The position numbers and the translations under genes were made by a program. Shown one piece after another: positions 10,548 through 23,800 of a DNA stretch of 64,000 bases. Below the pieces are notes generated by a model, which was given only the letters and a program-made list of their open reading frames with translations, was not told the origin of the DNA and ran no database searches. The stretch lies in assembly GCA_013368315.1 (NCBI GenBank), contig JAACJM010000329.1, positions 1-64,000 on the forward strand. The letters run 5' to 3'. Position 1 is the stretch's first letter. Every line of letters starts with the position of its first letter. This DNA is from Tetrapyrgos nigripes. Lineage: Eukaryota > Basidiomycota > Agaricomycetes > Agaricales > Campanellaceae.

Positions 10548-13500
10548 CTATTCATGTTCATCCTCCCAGGTTTCGTCGAGGCGCGGTATCCCACACCTGT
10601 CCTTCCAGATGATGATGATGTCATGCAGCAGCTTCGCAGTGTTGGGAACAAGGTTCCAGTTAAAGATCCAGCAACGTAGAAGCTCAAAAGCATGTTGATT
10701 GGAGCGGTGGGCAAGAGGGTCGATACCCAGGCTCACCATGAATGATGACCGCAAGGCGAAAATTTGGGGAAGGTAGGGCCATTGGATGATGACATGTTTG
10801 GGGGTTTCGTATGATTTATGGCAAAAACGGCAGAGTCTGTTGGTGGGATCATCTTCCATGTGAGGTGTTCTTCCTGGCGCACAGCAAAATACAAGAGGTG
10901 AGACATCGCCACAGAGAAGGCGAGTGATTGTGATACAATGACAATGGTGGTGGACACGAAGGAGGTAATGGCGAAGTAAGATGACAGGTGAAGAGGGCTT
11001 TGTGTTGGCATTGGCTGCTGGGTCTGTTGGTTCAGTCCGGTTGCGAAGCAGAGTTAAACGGCTGAAGTTGTGAAGTAGGTGAAGAAGATATGAGCTGGAG
11101 GACTGTTTGACCTCATTAATAACGACATCGATCTGCGCAGGCGAGAGGTAATTGTTTGGGGGTAGGAAGACACCTGCAGAGTTGGGAGGATGAGGCAGCG
11201 GGCGAAGGATAAAGTCAAGGTTGCCCAGCCAACATGGAAGATTTCTAGATCACAGGTCTAGGAGGGCATTGAGAGCAACACGAGGTAGTTTGGTGGCAGG
11301 CATTTCCATGATGTATTTTAGGAAGGAGAGGGCGAGGATAGCTCGATGTACAGGGAGAGGATGGATGCCAGTCTCAGTAAAGAGTGGTGGAAGAGGGGAC
11401 GAGCAGGAGAGACCAACGATACAGCAAAAGAAGCTGTTTTGGACTCTTTCCAGCTTTTGTGTTAGTTACATCGAGTGTAACTTCACAGCCAAAAATCAGG
11501 TGGCAATCTACAAGAGCGGTATATAGAGTTTTTGCTGATTTGGGAGGGATACAGCCATGGCCAACCAGGCGTTCTGTGCCCAGGATGCCATGGGAGGAGA
11601 CGATAGCAGCCTTGGCTTTGTTGTCATAGAGACGAGCAAATATATCATGTTCAGTGGAACAGAAGGTGATACCTATGTATTTGAAACTATCTGTCAGTTT
11701 CAAAGGTTCGCTGTTGACAGTAAAAGTGTAAGGGGGTGGTGGAATGCCACAGATGTAGGTGATTGGGTCTGACTTGCGTAGCTGACCAACTGTCTGGTGA
11801 GAGTCTCCAAATATTATAACTTCTGATTTGGAAGGACTTAGAGTGAGGAAATTGTTGTAGCACCAGTCCGCAAGCTCATTGAGATGATGTTGTAGGCCAG
11901 CAGCTGAACGGGAGATGATTACCATGTCGTTGGCATGTTCCAGATGAGAGATGGTAGTTCCAGCCAGTGTGATGTTGTCAGGATGAGGGGAGAGTTGGAA
12001 GGTGGATAGGTAGAGATTCCATAATAACGGTGAAGCAGGATCACCCATGAGAACACCTGAGCCGGCGTCGAAGTCTTTGGAGACATCGCTACCTTGTATG
12101 AGTCAGTAATGCATGTCTCGGTAGAGATTACGGAGCCAGTCGTAGTAGATGCCAGTGAGGCCAAGGTCCTCAAGGCGATTCCATAAGGTGTTGTGGTTAG
12201 TTGAGGGGAATGCATTGGAAATATCAACAAACACAATGAAGAGGGTCTCACCTCAGGCTCATGCACATTCAATCAGGGAGCGCAAGACAAATGTGTTGTT
12301 GTGTGTACGATGCCCTGCATGAAACCCATTTTGGGAAGGGGGGATGAGGTTGCCATCCTCAGTGGCCTTTGTTAGTTTGTGGAGGACAATTAGAGTTCCA
12401 AACTTCAGAAGACAACTCTCCAGGGTGATAGCCCGATAGTTGTTCGGATCTGAGAGGTTCTTCCTGCGTTTTGGCAGGGCAGACAGAAGGGTGACGAGCC
12501 ATCGAGAGGGGACTGAGCCAGTGTGAAAACAATCTCGGTAGAGTCGGCATAAGTCAGAGTTATCGAGATTGAGAATGAGAGAGTATGATAGATCATCAAT
12601 GCTGCAAGTAGAGGAATGAGGGTGAAGAGAGAGGTATGCTTTAACAGCTTCAATGTCAGCGACTGAAACCTCAGCGTTAAGGCACGGGAATATAGACGGT
12701 GCAGAGGACCAACTGCGATGGTGAGCATGTTCATTCTGCTGTTCAAGGCGTTCAGCATTGAAGTGGGCAGAGAGGGGATCAGGAGGGTTGAGGCAAGGTT
12801 TGAAACAGTTGAGAAGGTCATGTAAAGAGATAAGTGGAGGAGGGAGAATAGGATAGTGAAGTTTTTTATACAGTTTCCAGAATGCCGCTGGTGATGCACT
12901 GGCTTCTACGATATGATCTCTCATCACAGTCTGTAATCGGTGCCTAAGACTGCGACCACGAGCATTTTTTCGCTCGCTGGGGAGCCCAGTAGGTGAGTGA
13001 GTTGATGAGGTACTCAGAGGAGGAATGGATGTCAAGGGCACGGTTGTTTGGAGTGAGTTGGATTGCTCCCTGACAACATGCTTGGAGCTGTTGAGAACGT
13101 TGCCATCACCAAAAAAGATACCCGAACCAGCTGCAGCACCATGGTGGCCGGGGTTACTACAGGTCCCATCAATATGTATCAGCAGAGGCTGACAAGGAGA
13201 AGGTGGGAGTGAGGCTAAGCCATAGATTTTGTGCCATTGGTCAGGAAGGGAGGGAGGATCAGTGTGCAAGATTTCGTCAATGTCAAGAACAGGTTCAGAT
13301 AGGGACTGGATGCCTCTCAGGCCACCACACAGGAGCCAAAGACGAAGGAACAAGGCAAATAGATGGTATAAGTGAGTAAGCCAATACTGGACCAGAGTCT
13401 ACATAGTACTGAGGACAATGCTGAACAGTATGGATCAGAGGGACAGAAGTGGACAGACTAAGGAACCTATCTACAAAGCCATGTAGTAAATATACAAAAG

Positions 13501-15161
13501 TGCGAAGCTAGATCAGCAGGTATCTGATGGAGACAACCATAGGATGATAGTCATGTGTCTAAGTGATGTCAATATGTGCAGTAGAAGCAGATATGATCTG
13601 TCAGTCAGAGAAATGATGTATCAAAGAAGATAGAAGTCATAGGTACCAGGAGACGAGATCTAGAACAAAAGATGTAGAAGGAATGGAAGACAGAGTTTGG
13701 AAGCGAAGACAGGAAGGGATTCATGACAGTCAAGGAGATAGTCAAGATGGGTGATGATCGGAGTGTTAAACTTGGGACGCTGACGACGAGAAGAGAAAGA
13801 ATGGCTATTGCCAGATCCTCCAGGGAGAATGAGGGATAGGGTGAGGTAAGAGTGATCAGACCAGTCAGTCCGTTCAGAGATAGAAAAATCCGTAATAAAC
13901 GGACAACACTCATATGAGGCAAGGGCATAGTCAATGACAGATGAGTTGTAGACTATTTTGCCGTCGTTGTTCTTGCCAGCGTTACTGTGTTCGGTGAAGG
14001 AGAAATGATGACCAGGGACACCGTCAGAGCCATTCAAAATAACTGTATTGCAAGCACCCAGGCACTCTAAAAGACGTTTCCCACGGTTGCCAGGGGCCTT
14101 AGAGTCTAGAGAGATGCGGATAGGGTGGTCTGTAGAGGCTCGAGAGATACCAGTGCGTGCATTGAAGTCTCCCATGACTATGAGGGGATAACCTTGTTCA
14201 TGGGCGAGTTTGATTTTGCGAGTTTGATTTTTGAACATAGGAATTCAAACGGGTCAACGTTGGTCCAATTGCACCAGTCAAGGCGAGATTGTTGGGGAAG
14301 GACATAGGTATTCATCAATAGAGTACCATTAATCTCAACAGTGAGCAGGTCTGAGCGAAGTAATGTAGCGACGCCGCCCCACAGAAAGGCCAAGTCAGAG
14401 CAAGGACGACTTCGAGTATATGCAACGAAGCCATCAGGGGTGGGGATGTTGTCATGTAGGTAGCAGTGTGGTTCTTGTATGAAGAATACATCAATGTTTT
14501 CCAACATCTTAGAGAAATCGGGGTAGCTAGAGTTGCTGTCAGATGTCCCATTGAGGTTCCAGCTGCAGATATTAAGGGTGGAAGGATGTTGTTCATTAAT
14601 TGGAGCAGTAGTAGTACATGATGGCGCTGTAGAGATACATGGAGGCAGTGGATTGGCAATAGTGGTAGAAGTGTCAGTGAATGATGAAGAGGAGGCGTAA
14701 GATGTGTTTGTATGGGGAACAGATGGAGCAATGGCAGGGTTTGGGGAAGGATAGCTACAGGGAGAATTGGGCGTGGATGGAGAGCGGGAAGCAGAGAAGA
14801 CAGGAATACAAGTTGAAAACAAGGTGAAGAAATTGTACATTTTACAGAAAGATTTATTCATATATGAATAAATAGATGACAGAGTGAGAGGATGAGGTGC
14901 GGTACTGCTTTTGTCAGTAGGTGAATGGGGTAGGGGATAAGTAGAAGGCAGGGTAGTAGTACTGCTTTTAGGCGGGCATATTGTATTGGGTGGAGGGGAA
15001 GAGGTGAACAATGTACAACCATGAGTGGACAGTAGAGGAAGAGTGAGAGATAAAGCACCAAAAGAGAGATTTGAAGTAAAGAAACCAGCTGGGAAACTGC
15101 CTGAGGGGAAAGAACTAGGCTGAATGGGTGGAAGTATGGACTGCAAGAGAGACCCCACCAC
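10548..15161 (-). pseudogene. LINE A ORF2: endonuclease, RNase H remnant, reverse transcriptase
   Basis: From the N-terminus: a Pro/Ser-rich leader; an apurinic-type endonuclease (ICSWNLNG, FFIQEPHCY, VMGDFNARTG, SVIDYALASY, WSDHSYLTLS; about 14.6-13.75 kb); then an RNase H beginning (IHIDGTCSNPGHHGAAAGSG at about 13.18 kb) that is cut short; then the reverse transcriptase with NNYRAITLESCLLKFGTLIV, NGFHAGHRTHNNTF, MGDPASPLLWNLYL and HLEHANDMVII. The catalytic ADD is changed to AND. The C-terminus has a CxxCH...H...W finger and ends in DETWEDEHE at 10548. Frameshifts near 14.2, 13.4, 12.26, 12.05, 11.4 and 11.0 kb inactivate it. RNase H lies before the reverse transcriptase, the reverse of the order in I, R1 or Tad elements. 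Confidence 0.8.
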
Positions 15162-15250
15162 CCCTGATTTTCAGAGGCAGGCTTCAATATCAAAGATGTA
15201 GCAGCTGGCGGAGGCATGTCTGTTCTAGAGAACAATGAAACGTTGTGCCA

Positions 15251-15721
15251 TCACAGCAGTATGGAAGGTAATATGAAGTGATTGGGTGTTGTGGTCAGGG
15301 ACAAGCCCTTGATGAATGGGAGTGGGGGAACGAGTGATATTGAGATGAGTAAGAAGGTCCACGAACTCGAAATACTCTCGTTCCCACACTTGGCCACCCC
15401 TAGGATGGGATAGAGTAACTGCTGTAAAGCTGACAGTGATGTCCTGAGGGCAGTTCTGGAGCCAAGACGACGTTGTTGATATGAATCCTGATAAGGGTGG
15501 TGTCTTTCAGGGCGGTGTCTTTCTGGGCTCAGACGACGAAGCAGGTCACGTGTTTCAGAGCCAGCCACGGGCGTAGCATGCATGTGATATGAATCCTGAT
15601 AAGGGCGGTATCTTTCTGGGCTCAGATGACAAAGCAGGTCAGGCGTTTCAGAGTCAGCCATGGGCATAGCATGCACGGGAGGTACTGCAGTATGTGAACC
15701 TGCAGCAGGTGTAGCACGCAT
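15251..15721 (-). pseudogene. LINE A ORF1 (N-terminal part)
   Basis: Contains an imperfect internal repeat of about 28 residues (ATPVAGSETPDLL, then RRLSPERxRPYQDSY) present two to three times. After a frameshift it continues with a segment shared with copy C (GGQVWEREYFEFVDLLTHLN). Probably the nucleic-acid-binding ORF1 protein. No CCHC knuckle is seen. Confidence 0.55.
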
Positions 15722-15734
15722 TGGGGTTGCCGTG

Positions 15735-15760
15735 AGATAGATAGATACATAGATAGATTA
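15735..15760 (-). repeat. (CTAT)n tail of LINE B
   Basis: Imperfect GATA repeats (one GATACATAG variant) separate the 5' end of LINE A from the 3' end of LINE B. The junction shows the shared TCTCAC hexamer. Confidence 0.7.
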
Positions 15761-18700
15761 CACCGCTACCAGACTAGTTACTGATACTTTTACATCAATA
15801 TGTGACGCACGAAGTAACCAACTGTGGAACCAATTCCTGATTCAGCAGGGCAAGCAACAAGGCAATAGGGGCAACGTCCTGGAGAATACCAGGATAGACC
15901 GTCTACCACCTTGAAGTGCTATAGGGCAGGCAGAGACAGAGGACATTGGTCTCAATGCAAAGGACAAAACACAGGGCAAGCTGGGGGTACATCAGGTATA
16001 GACAAATGTAAACTAGAGTGAAGAGTTGGCAGCCGAAAGAAAAGTAAAGGGAGAGTCAAAGAAAACAAAGAAAAACATGCAAGGTAAGGAAAAATCAAAG
16101 AGCAAACCAAGAGTAGAACAAGACAAAGAGCAAACACAGAATAGAACAACAGTCAAGCCAAAAAAGTAATATGAAATGAGACCAAAAGATAAAATGAGAC
16201 CAAAAGAGTAGAACAAGAGAAAGAGTAGAACAAGAGATAACGAGAGACGAAAGGTAAGTCAGAGCCTGAATCCTATGAACAAAATGAAATACTGGGAAGT
16301 AATATAAAAAGAGGGAGCAAGAAAGGGAAGAAGAAAAAGGTAAAGGTAAAGAGGGAAAGAGGGAAGACAGGCAAAAAAGCATCTACTCATAGTCATCCTC
16401 CCAGGTTTCATCCAACCATTCCAAATAATGAGAATGTTGTGAATCAGTCTCGCCACCTTGGGAACCAGGTCCCAGTTGAAAATACAACACCCCAGAAGCT
16501 CGAACGAGTGCTGGTTTGAATGATGAGCTATGGGGTCCATATCCAAGTCTACCATGAAAGACGAGCGCAATGTGACAATTTGGGGCACATAGCAGCACTG
16601 GATAATGACATGCTCAGGTGTCTCATACGTTCTGTGGCAGAAGCGGCAGTGGGATTGTCATCAATTTGCAGAGTCCCTCCCGGTGCGCAATAGAACACCC
16701 AGGGGGAGACATCTCCACAAAGAAGACGGGTTAGAGAGCGACGGTGACGATGGTGCTGGACTTGAAGCAGGTAGTGATGGAGGAAGATGACGGGTGAAGA
16801 GTGCTTTGTGTTGGCAGTTGGGTCTGTTGGTTCAATGCAGTTGCAAAGCAGAGACAGACGGCCGAAGTTGTGAAGTTGGTGAAGAAGGAATGAGTTGGAT
16901 GATCATTTGACCTCATTGATGACAATGTCAATCTGTGCGGGAGAGAGATATTGGTTTGAGGGCAAGAAGACACTGTCAGAGCCAGGAGGATGTGGCAGAG
17001 CACATAAGACACCGTCGAGATCTGTCAGCCAACAAGCGAGGTTTCTAGCTCATAGATCGAGGAGAGCGTTAAGAGTGATGTGAGGAAGTTTAGTGGCAGG
17101 CAGCTGCATGATATACTTTAGGAAAGAAAGAGCAAGAATAGCTCAGCGTGCAGGAAGGGGATGGATGCCTGTCTCAGTAAACAATGGCGGGAGGGGGGAG
17201 GAGCGAGAAAGACCAAGAATAAGGCGAAGAAAGCCATTCTGGACTTTTTCCAGCTTTTGGATACCAGTATTGGTGACATCAAGTGCAATCTCACACCCAA
17301 AAATTAGGTGGCAGTCTATGAGAGCGGTGTACAGAGTCTTTGCAGAGTGGGGAGGGATACGGCCCCAGCCTACCAAATGTTCTGTACTGAGGATGCCATG
17401 TGAGGAGATGGTGGCGGCGTTAGCCTTCTCATCATACAGATGTGTGAAAATATCACGTTCGGTGGAGCAGAAGGTAGTACCCACATACTTGAACTTGTCA
17501 GTTAGCTTCAGCAGGCAACTGTTGACAGTAAAGATGAAAGGGGAAGTGGAGGAAGTGGAGAGACCACAGATATAAGCGATCAGGTCTGTTTGCCTCAGGT
17601 GTGCAAGTGTATTGCAGAGGTCACCAAATATCATCACTTCAGATTTGGAAGGGCTGAGGGAGAGGAAGTTGTTGAAGCACCATTCTTCAAGCTGATTGAG
17701 GTGACATTGTAAGCAATGATTACCATATCATCAGCATGTTCGAGGTGGGAGATAGTGGTTCCATCAATAGTCATGTTGTCAGCATGAGAGGCAAGCTGAA
17801 AGGAGGATAGATAGAGGTTCCATAACAATGGAGAGGCGGGGTCACCCATGAGGACACCTGAACCAGCCTCAAAGTCTTCAGAGACATTGTCACCTTGTAC
17901 AAGACGGTAACACATGTCTCGATAGAGATTGCAGAGCCAGTTGTAGTACATACCAGTGAGGCCAAGATCTTCAAGACGATTCCATAAGGCATTGTGATTG
18001 GTTAAAGGGAACACATTTGAGATGTCTACAAATGCGACAAAAAGGGTCTCACCTCGGGATCGAGCACATTCGATGAGGGAACGTAGAATGAAAGTGTTGT
18101 TGTGTGTGCGATGGCCTGTGTGAAAACCATTCTGGGAGGCAGGAATGAGATTGCCGTCCTCAGCAGCTTTCGTCAGTTTGTGAAGGACAATTAAAGTCCC
18201 AAACTTTAGAAAGTAGCTCTCTAAAGCAATAGCACAATAGTTATCGGGACATGAGAGGTCTCTCCCATGTTTCGGCAAGGCTGATAGGAGGGTGATTAGC
18301 CATGCAGTGGGCACTTTGCCAGAGCGAAAACATTCCTGATACAGCTAGCATAGATCAGAGTTATCAAGATCGAGAATGAGAGAGTAAGGAGTGTCGTCGA
18401 TTCCACAGGTAGAGGAATGGGGATGGAGAGAGAGATATGCTTTAACGGATTCAATATCGGAGACCGAGATGTCGGCATTGAGGGAAGGGAATATAGAAGG
18501 CAACGTGCTCATTGGTTGTGTTGTTCGAGGAGAACAGTGTTAAAGTGGGAAGAGAGGGGATTGGGAGGATTGAGACGAGGTTTGAAACAGTTGAGGAGAT
18601 CATGTAATGAGACCAAAGGAGGAGGGAGAGAAGGATATCGAACTTTTTTGTATAGTTTCCAGAATGCTGCTGGTGACACACTGGCCTCGACAATACGGTC

Positions 18701-19325
18701 TCTCATCGCCATTTGTAAGAGGTGTCTAAGACTGCGGCCATGAGCATTCAATTGTCCGAAGGAAGCATTGTGTGATGCAGTACCAGTAGGTTGGCGAGAG
18801 GGAGGGGAGCGTGGTTCCAAATTGGTGGAAAGTTTTGGTTGAGTAAGAGAGTTTGGAGGAGGGCAGAAGTGTGGTGGAGGAGGGGTACAAGAAAGATCAT
18901 CCACACCCCCAAGATGGGGAAGAGGAAGATCACAGGGTGACTTTGCAAGCTGGGTGACTTTGTCGAGGTGTAGGCTAACAGAATGGGATTTGACCTTGAA
19001 CAGTTTAACTGGAGCTGGGCGTGAGGCGATCCATAGAGCAATTGCGCTAAGAAGATCGCTGTTGGTGCAGGCCCAGCCAGTTTTAGCATGGCGGGGAGCC
19101 CAGTAGGTGAGCGAGTTGATGAGATACTCGGAGGAGGAGTGAATGTGTAGGGCACAATTCGCAGGGGTGAGTTGTAGAGCGAGGAGGATGGCATAAAGAT
19201 GGGCACAGTCATTAGATTGATCTCCAACAACACATTTGGAGCTATTAAGAACATTACCATCTCCGAAAAATACACCCAAGCCAGCTGCTGCGCTAGCCCG
19301 CCCAGCATCATTACATGTGCCGTCA
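15757..19325 (-). mobile_element. LINE B/C, 3' half
   Basis: Carries the 3' UTR, reverse transcriptase and RNase H of a LINE whose 5' half lies at 40204-42057. The break falls in the codons for the RNase H DG motif. It is bounded by the 7-bp target duplication GCCGTCA of the KDZ element (19319-19325), so B and C are one LINE split by that insertion. Confidence 0.85.
16383..19325 (-). pseudogene. LINE B/C ORF2, RNase H-reverse transcriptase part
   Basis: RNase H reads CDGTCNDAGRASAAAGLGVF, AHLYAILLALQLTPANCALH and KLFKVKSHSVSL (19.32-18.95 kb). The first catalytic Asp is present, but the usual Glu (AEL) is His, the DS motif is SS and the last Asp region reads DKVTQ, so it is catalytically dead. 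A Pro-rich linker leads into reverse transcriptase: SQNGFHTGHRTHNNTF, VDISNVFPLTNHNALW (motif A), GVLMGDPASPLLWNLYL (B), HLEHADDMVII (C, intact ADD), then the thumb and a C-terminal domain. It ends DETWEDDYE at 16383. Frameshifts occur near 18.3, 17.6 and 17.1 kb, and a stop lies in the finger region near 16.6 kb. RNase H and reverse transcriptase are continuous, with RNase H first. Confidence 0.8.
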
Positions 19326-19355
19326 CAGCTGTAGCTGTAAGAATGATGCATCACA
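19326..19355 (+). repeat. Left terminal inverted repeat of the KDZ element
   Basis: Starts CAGCTGTAG and ends ATGATGCATCACA. It matches the inverted right end with four substitutions. ATGCATCA recurs at 19381, possibly a subterminal transposase site. Confidence 0.85.
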
Positions 19356-20224
19356 TACAGGTATAAGCCTGAGCTATGTAATGCATCATCAACGGTTAAT
19401 TGACTGATACTCCCCTTTTTGATGTGCACTCGGCAGCATCAGCCGGCGCTCTCCGAATTGATATACAGTGCCGCTCCGGCCACCTCTCGGGGTTCTCCGA
19501 ACCGGTTTTTGACAGCACTTATGCTGCAAATAATGAATTGAACTATCTATTGTAGCAATTCTCAATTATATACCACGTGCACCCTTTCCAAATATGGCAT
19601 TCCAGTCAGCGCCACTTTCCCTCCTCCCCTCCCTCCCTCCAGCTTTTCAGCAGGTCCAGTTGGAGGTATTTTTGCCCCTGCTTAGCTGCGCTTCCGCTGG
19701 CTATAAATAAAATATAATGTCGTGAAAAATTGATCAATTGAAATATCTACCACGTGCACACAATTGTTTGACTGTTTGGCTTGCCAAATAGAGTACTTCA
19801 GCCCTTACCACCACCACACCGCTTCCCCGTTCGTTCCAGCACACCCTCCTCCCCCCCCCCTTCTCCCTCAAGCTCCTCAGGACTCAGCGGGTGGGGTTTT
19901 TGTCTCTGTCAACTGACTGCTCACCCGCTGGCTTTCTGTCCGCTCTTTTCACTTGTTTTGCCCTACAGCTCACTTTTTGGGCTGTGTCGCCTCTACTTGC
20001 CTCTTTCCAAGCCACGGATTTACCACACACGCATTACATGTTCGTACCGGTTGCATTAGGAGGTCGCAACGTAATCGGTTGGTACACTCAACGTTCACGA
20101 GGTTTTTTTTTATGACATCCGGACTGGTGGCACCATCATTGATGCTGTTGATGACGTGGGACGCAGGGGCTGGGACTGCTGGCAGTCCGATGTAGTACTT
20201 TGGAGGGTTTGATCTGGCCCAGCA

Positions 20225-20710
20225 CCGGTGCGTTACAACGTTTTGTTCTGGTTTCCACATACATTCTGATTTCTAGATGCCTGTATTGGAGTTTCCAATG
20301 CTCCTCTCTCGTTCACTGGAGCAGAGGTCTAGATTCTTTGATCCGTTGTTAAAACTGTGTAAAGACGCTCCCGCCAACAAGCATGGAATACTGCAGGATT
20401 TCTAGGGTGTGTTGCAACGTTTCATTTTCATTTCCCTCGCTTACACTTTCAGTTTTCAAAATACATTTTGATTTCTAGGTACCCATGTTGTCGTTTCCGA
20501 CGTTCCATTACCATCATTCAACAGAGTTGAGGCCCAGATACATCAATTCGTTCTTGAGGCTGTGTTTAAAGCCACTCTCGCCAACGAATACATTTTTATT
20601 TATAGGGTGCGTTACAACTTTTCGTTCTGGTTTCCTTCGCTCACAGGGTATTTTTCTCAGTTTTCCACCTACATTTTCATTCCTAGGGATATGTGTCATC
20701 TCAGAGTTGG
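20225..20710 (+). repeat. Three diverged subterminal repeats
   Basis: Segments starting near 20228, 20405 and 20608 share GTG.GTT.CAAC.TTT, GTTTCC, then TACATT.TGATTTCTAG or a close variant. Spacing is about 180-200 bp. They lie between the left inverted repeat and the transposase 3' end. The stretch 19356-20224 holds pyrimidine-rich DNA with no gene. Confidence 0.5.
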
Positions 20711-20833
20711 AAGACTGCAGAAAGCCTACAGACTTGATCTTTCTTATTGCCGTTAGCACCCTGTATCTTCATTAATTATTAACTTGTTGTTTCGTTGTTT
20801 GTGTGACCGGATCAGTAATCCTGCACGTATATT

Positions 20834-23800
20834 TTACATATCATCCTCATCCTCATCCACAAGTATATCAACATCTAAAGGGTCCTCCCCCTCGTCTCCT
20901 TCATCTAATTCCAGTGAGTATATTGTTTTCCTGACTTGCCCTAAGGCCTTCCCAGCCTCCAAATCTTGCTCTTTTTGCCCAATCCCTGCCCACAGTGTCT
21001 TGAAACGTGTTGCCAAGCCTCGATACATGTGCGCCTGTGATGCGGCGTAAGCGGCAACCCCTTCCTGATGACATTTATCTGTTCCTTCAACCAATGGCCC
21101 AGTGTAATTCTTCATGAGCTGCCAATCTGGATTCCAGGCAGAAGCACCCTTTTGCAGTGGACCTTGGAAAATTGCACAATTGTCCCATTGAATGGCCTGG
21201 AACTCCAAGGTGACTAGGCAACGACACATTTCCTCCTTCAAAAGAATCACCTCTTCTTGCCACCGCTTTGCCTGGGCGTAGGATTTTCACCACTCCACAC
21301 GGACAGCTAATCATTCAAGACGTCAAAATTAGTAAATGTATGGAATACAATACTTACTTTCTTCCAAGATCTTGTCGTCAATCAACTCCCCACCTGAACC
21401 AACCCTCCAGATCCAAGAGCTCTCTCTTGAGCCCTCACTGACCATACTTCTTACAGTTCTAAGCCGACTGGCCACCTCCTGGGCAAGCTCTGGTTCAATT
21501 ACTTCCTCATCTTTCCCTTCTGTACCATTATCATTCCTTCTGGTTTTTCGCTTTCTCTCGTTTCCCACCGCCCTATCACCATCCCCATTCATCAAATGCA
21601 CGTCCGAGTCGTTCAATTTCCTCCAAGTCATATTCCCTGAACCTTCCATACTGAGCATGGCCTGATATGCCCCTTGATACCGTTGTGTATACAGTTCGAT
21701 TTGACGTTGATTTCGTTTAAACAACGCCGCCGATCGTGTCACTGCCGCCTGGTGAGCAACATTTGACGTTCTGTATGTCAAGAGCCTAGACTTCATGTGA
21801 AGATGGTTCCGAAGTTGATTTAATGTATTCCGCAGTTGCCCTTCATGAAATTTCTTCTCTATTTCAATCAGCCCAGTCCTACATCCATCTCTTTGATGAT
21901 CCGGGGGGAGCTCAGACGGCAGGTACAGCTTGATATCCTCAGGCTGTAACTCCTTATTGGTAGCAGCGGATGCCTGCAGAAGAATGAGTGCTGCTGGCAT
22001 GTAAGTTTGCTGGATTGATCGGAACTTTCCTATTCCATGGACAAGTTTGGTACGCCGTTGTAGTAATGTAGTTTTCTGGACCACAGTCTCGAATGTTTTG
22101 CCTTTAATATCCAATTTCAAATGTTGCCTACTGCATCGTGAGTTTCCTTGTTTCCTCCTTCACCAAATTGATAGTACTTACTGCTGGTCCTCAAGTTCTA
22201 ATCCCAGCGAGATGAAGTTGGCAGGGCTCACTGCATGTACAGAAATCGAGCCATTTGCCTCCGCCACCGCCTCTTGCTCGAGTAATGCCAATTTGATGTC
22301 ATTCTCGGTTAATCCTATACATTTTGAGTAATGATGAATTATTAAATGAACATAGGGAATTCATACCTGACTTTGGGACCTCGTATGGATTAGGCTTAGT
22401 CTGAGACTTTGCTGGTAGTGCCAATTCAGACTCCCATTCCTTGATCATACTCTCCCACTGTGCCGTTTGAGTCGTGTCATCGTCCTGAGCATTTTGAGCT
22501 TCAGTAAACTCTTTAAGAGCACGTTCATGTACTATCTGCTCAGAGATTGCAGTCAACAATCTCCGAAGAAGCAGAGGACCTAATAGTAAGTATATGATGT
22601 GTCAACATGTAAAGTTCAATACAAAATTCAAATCAAATTCTCACCGAGGCCAACTAACTTCACCCAATTCCAATGACCCCAATGGTCATCCAGCGTATCA
22701 TGTCTTGACCCAGGACCCATATCGCGTGTACTTGTGGCAACAGGGCCCATATGGCCCCATGTCCGCTCAACACCCTCACCATCTGTCCGACCCGCTCCCC
22801 ATAACCAGTTCAATGAAATGAAGAGTAAGCAGGCAATTTGATGTCCATAGATATGCAACTTGGGGACAACAAAATAAATTATTTGCAGAGCCAGATTGAG
22901 GCGGATCAAAGGTGGCAGCAGTTTCAAGCGTTCAATAAGGTGTATACACCATTGACACGCTATATCGTAAGACCATACTTTGGTGATTTTTGGTTTATGA
23001 TGACGCATGGTGGATGCAGCAGCATAATCCATATTAGCATACTTTTCACCCTCTTGAAGGTCCACAGCACCATTTGGTTGTACAAACTCGTGTCGAGCGC
23101 AAACGCAGATACCTACACCACTGGCGGCGTAACCCGCACAATTTCTCGTGTTAGCTTGATTGATAGAACTCAATCGATTACATGTACATGTCTAAAGATC
23201 AAAATTATTTCAGTTAAGCGATAGACCACAGAAGAACTTCATACCTCTGTCTGCGTCAGAATTGTGGCTACCCACTGATCATATTCTTTTGGCTCCACAA
23301 AGTAAGCTTTTCCTGTATGTAAACCTGGATCCTTTTCTTGAGAAGACACTTGTCGTCGTTTCAGTCTAAAACAAGCGTCAATGGCAAGAAACAGTCAATA
23401 TCTAAACCTAGAAAATGAAGACAGAATCTGTCAGAGATATCTGGACAAATTTGTGAAAGAAAACTCCGTCCTCCCAATCTTCTGGCAAGTTTACTTCAGG
23501 CCAAGGACAAGCCGGACATCTAACAGCCAAGCTACCAGGAGCAATCAACTCCATCGGTTTTGACGCATCGTTCCCAGCACCCGAACGCTTCAGCATCTTC
23601 AAATCCCTCCATTCCCACACCATTCTCGCAAATGGTTTGTACCGATCCTGATGGTCCAATTCAAATCAGCATTCTCTATGTTCATTTGACTGAATTGTCC
23701 CAACCTTGATAACGCATAGACCATGATTGTTCCTGAGCTTTTCCGTCCCATTGTAATAATCGTATGTGGTTACTTTCCCTTGAAGGGTCATTACATGGAA

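Larger units (their letters stand above)
10066..15731 (-). mobile_element. LINE copy A (nearly full length)
   Basis: A minus-strand non-LTR retrotransposon with ORF1, endonuclease, RNase H start, reverse transcriptase and a C-terminal zinc motif, ending in a 3' UTR of about 480 bp and a CTAT tail. It extends about 290 bp further 5' than copy C and about 3 kb further than copy D. The 5' junction reads TCTCACG, as in the other copies. ORFs are broken by several frameshifts, and most of the RNase H domain is deleted. Confidence 0.85.

Noticed and set aside
10257..10714. Phe/Leu/Ser-rich minus-strand ORFs (also at 42354-42922 and 15952-16382)
   Set aside because: They lie in the purine-rich LINE 3' UTR and occur in three frames; low-complexity shadows.
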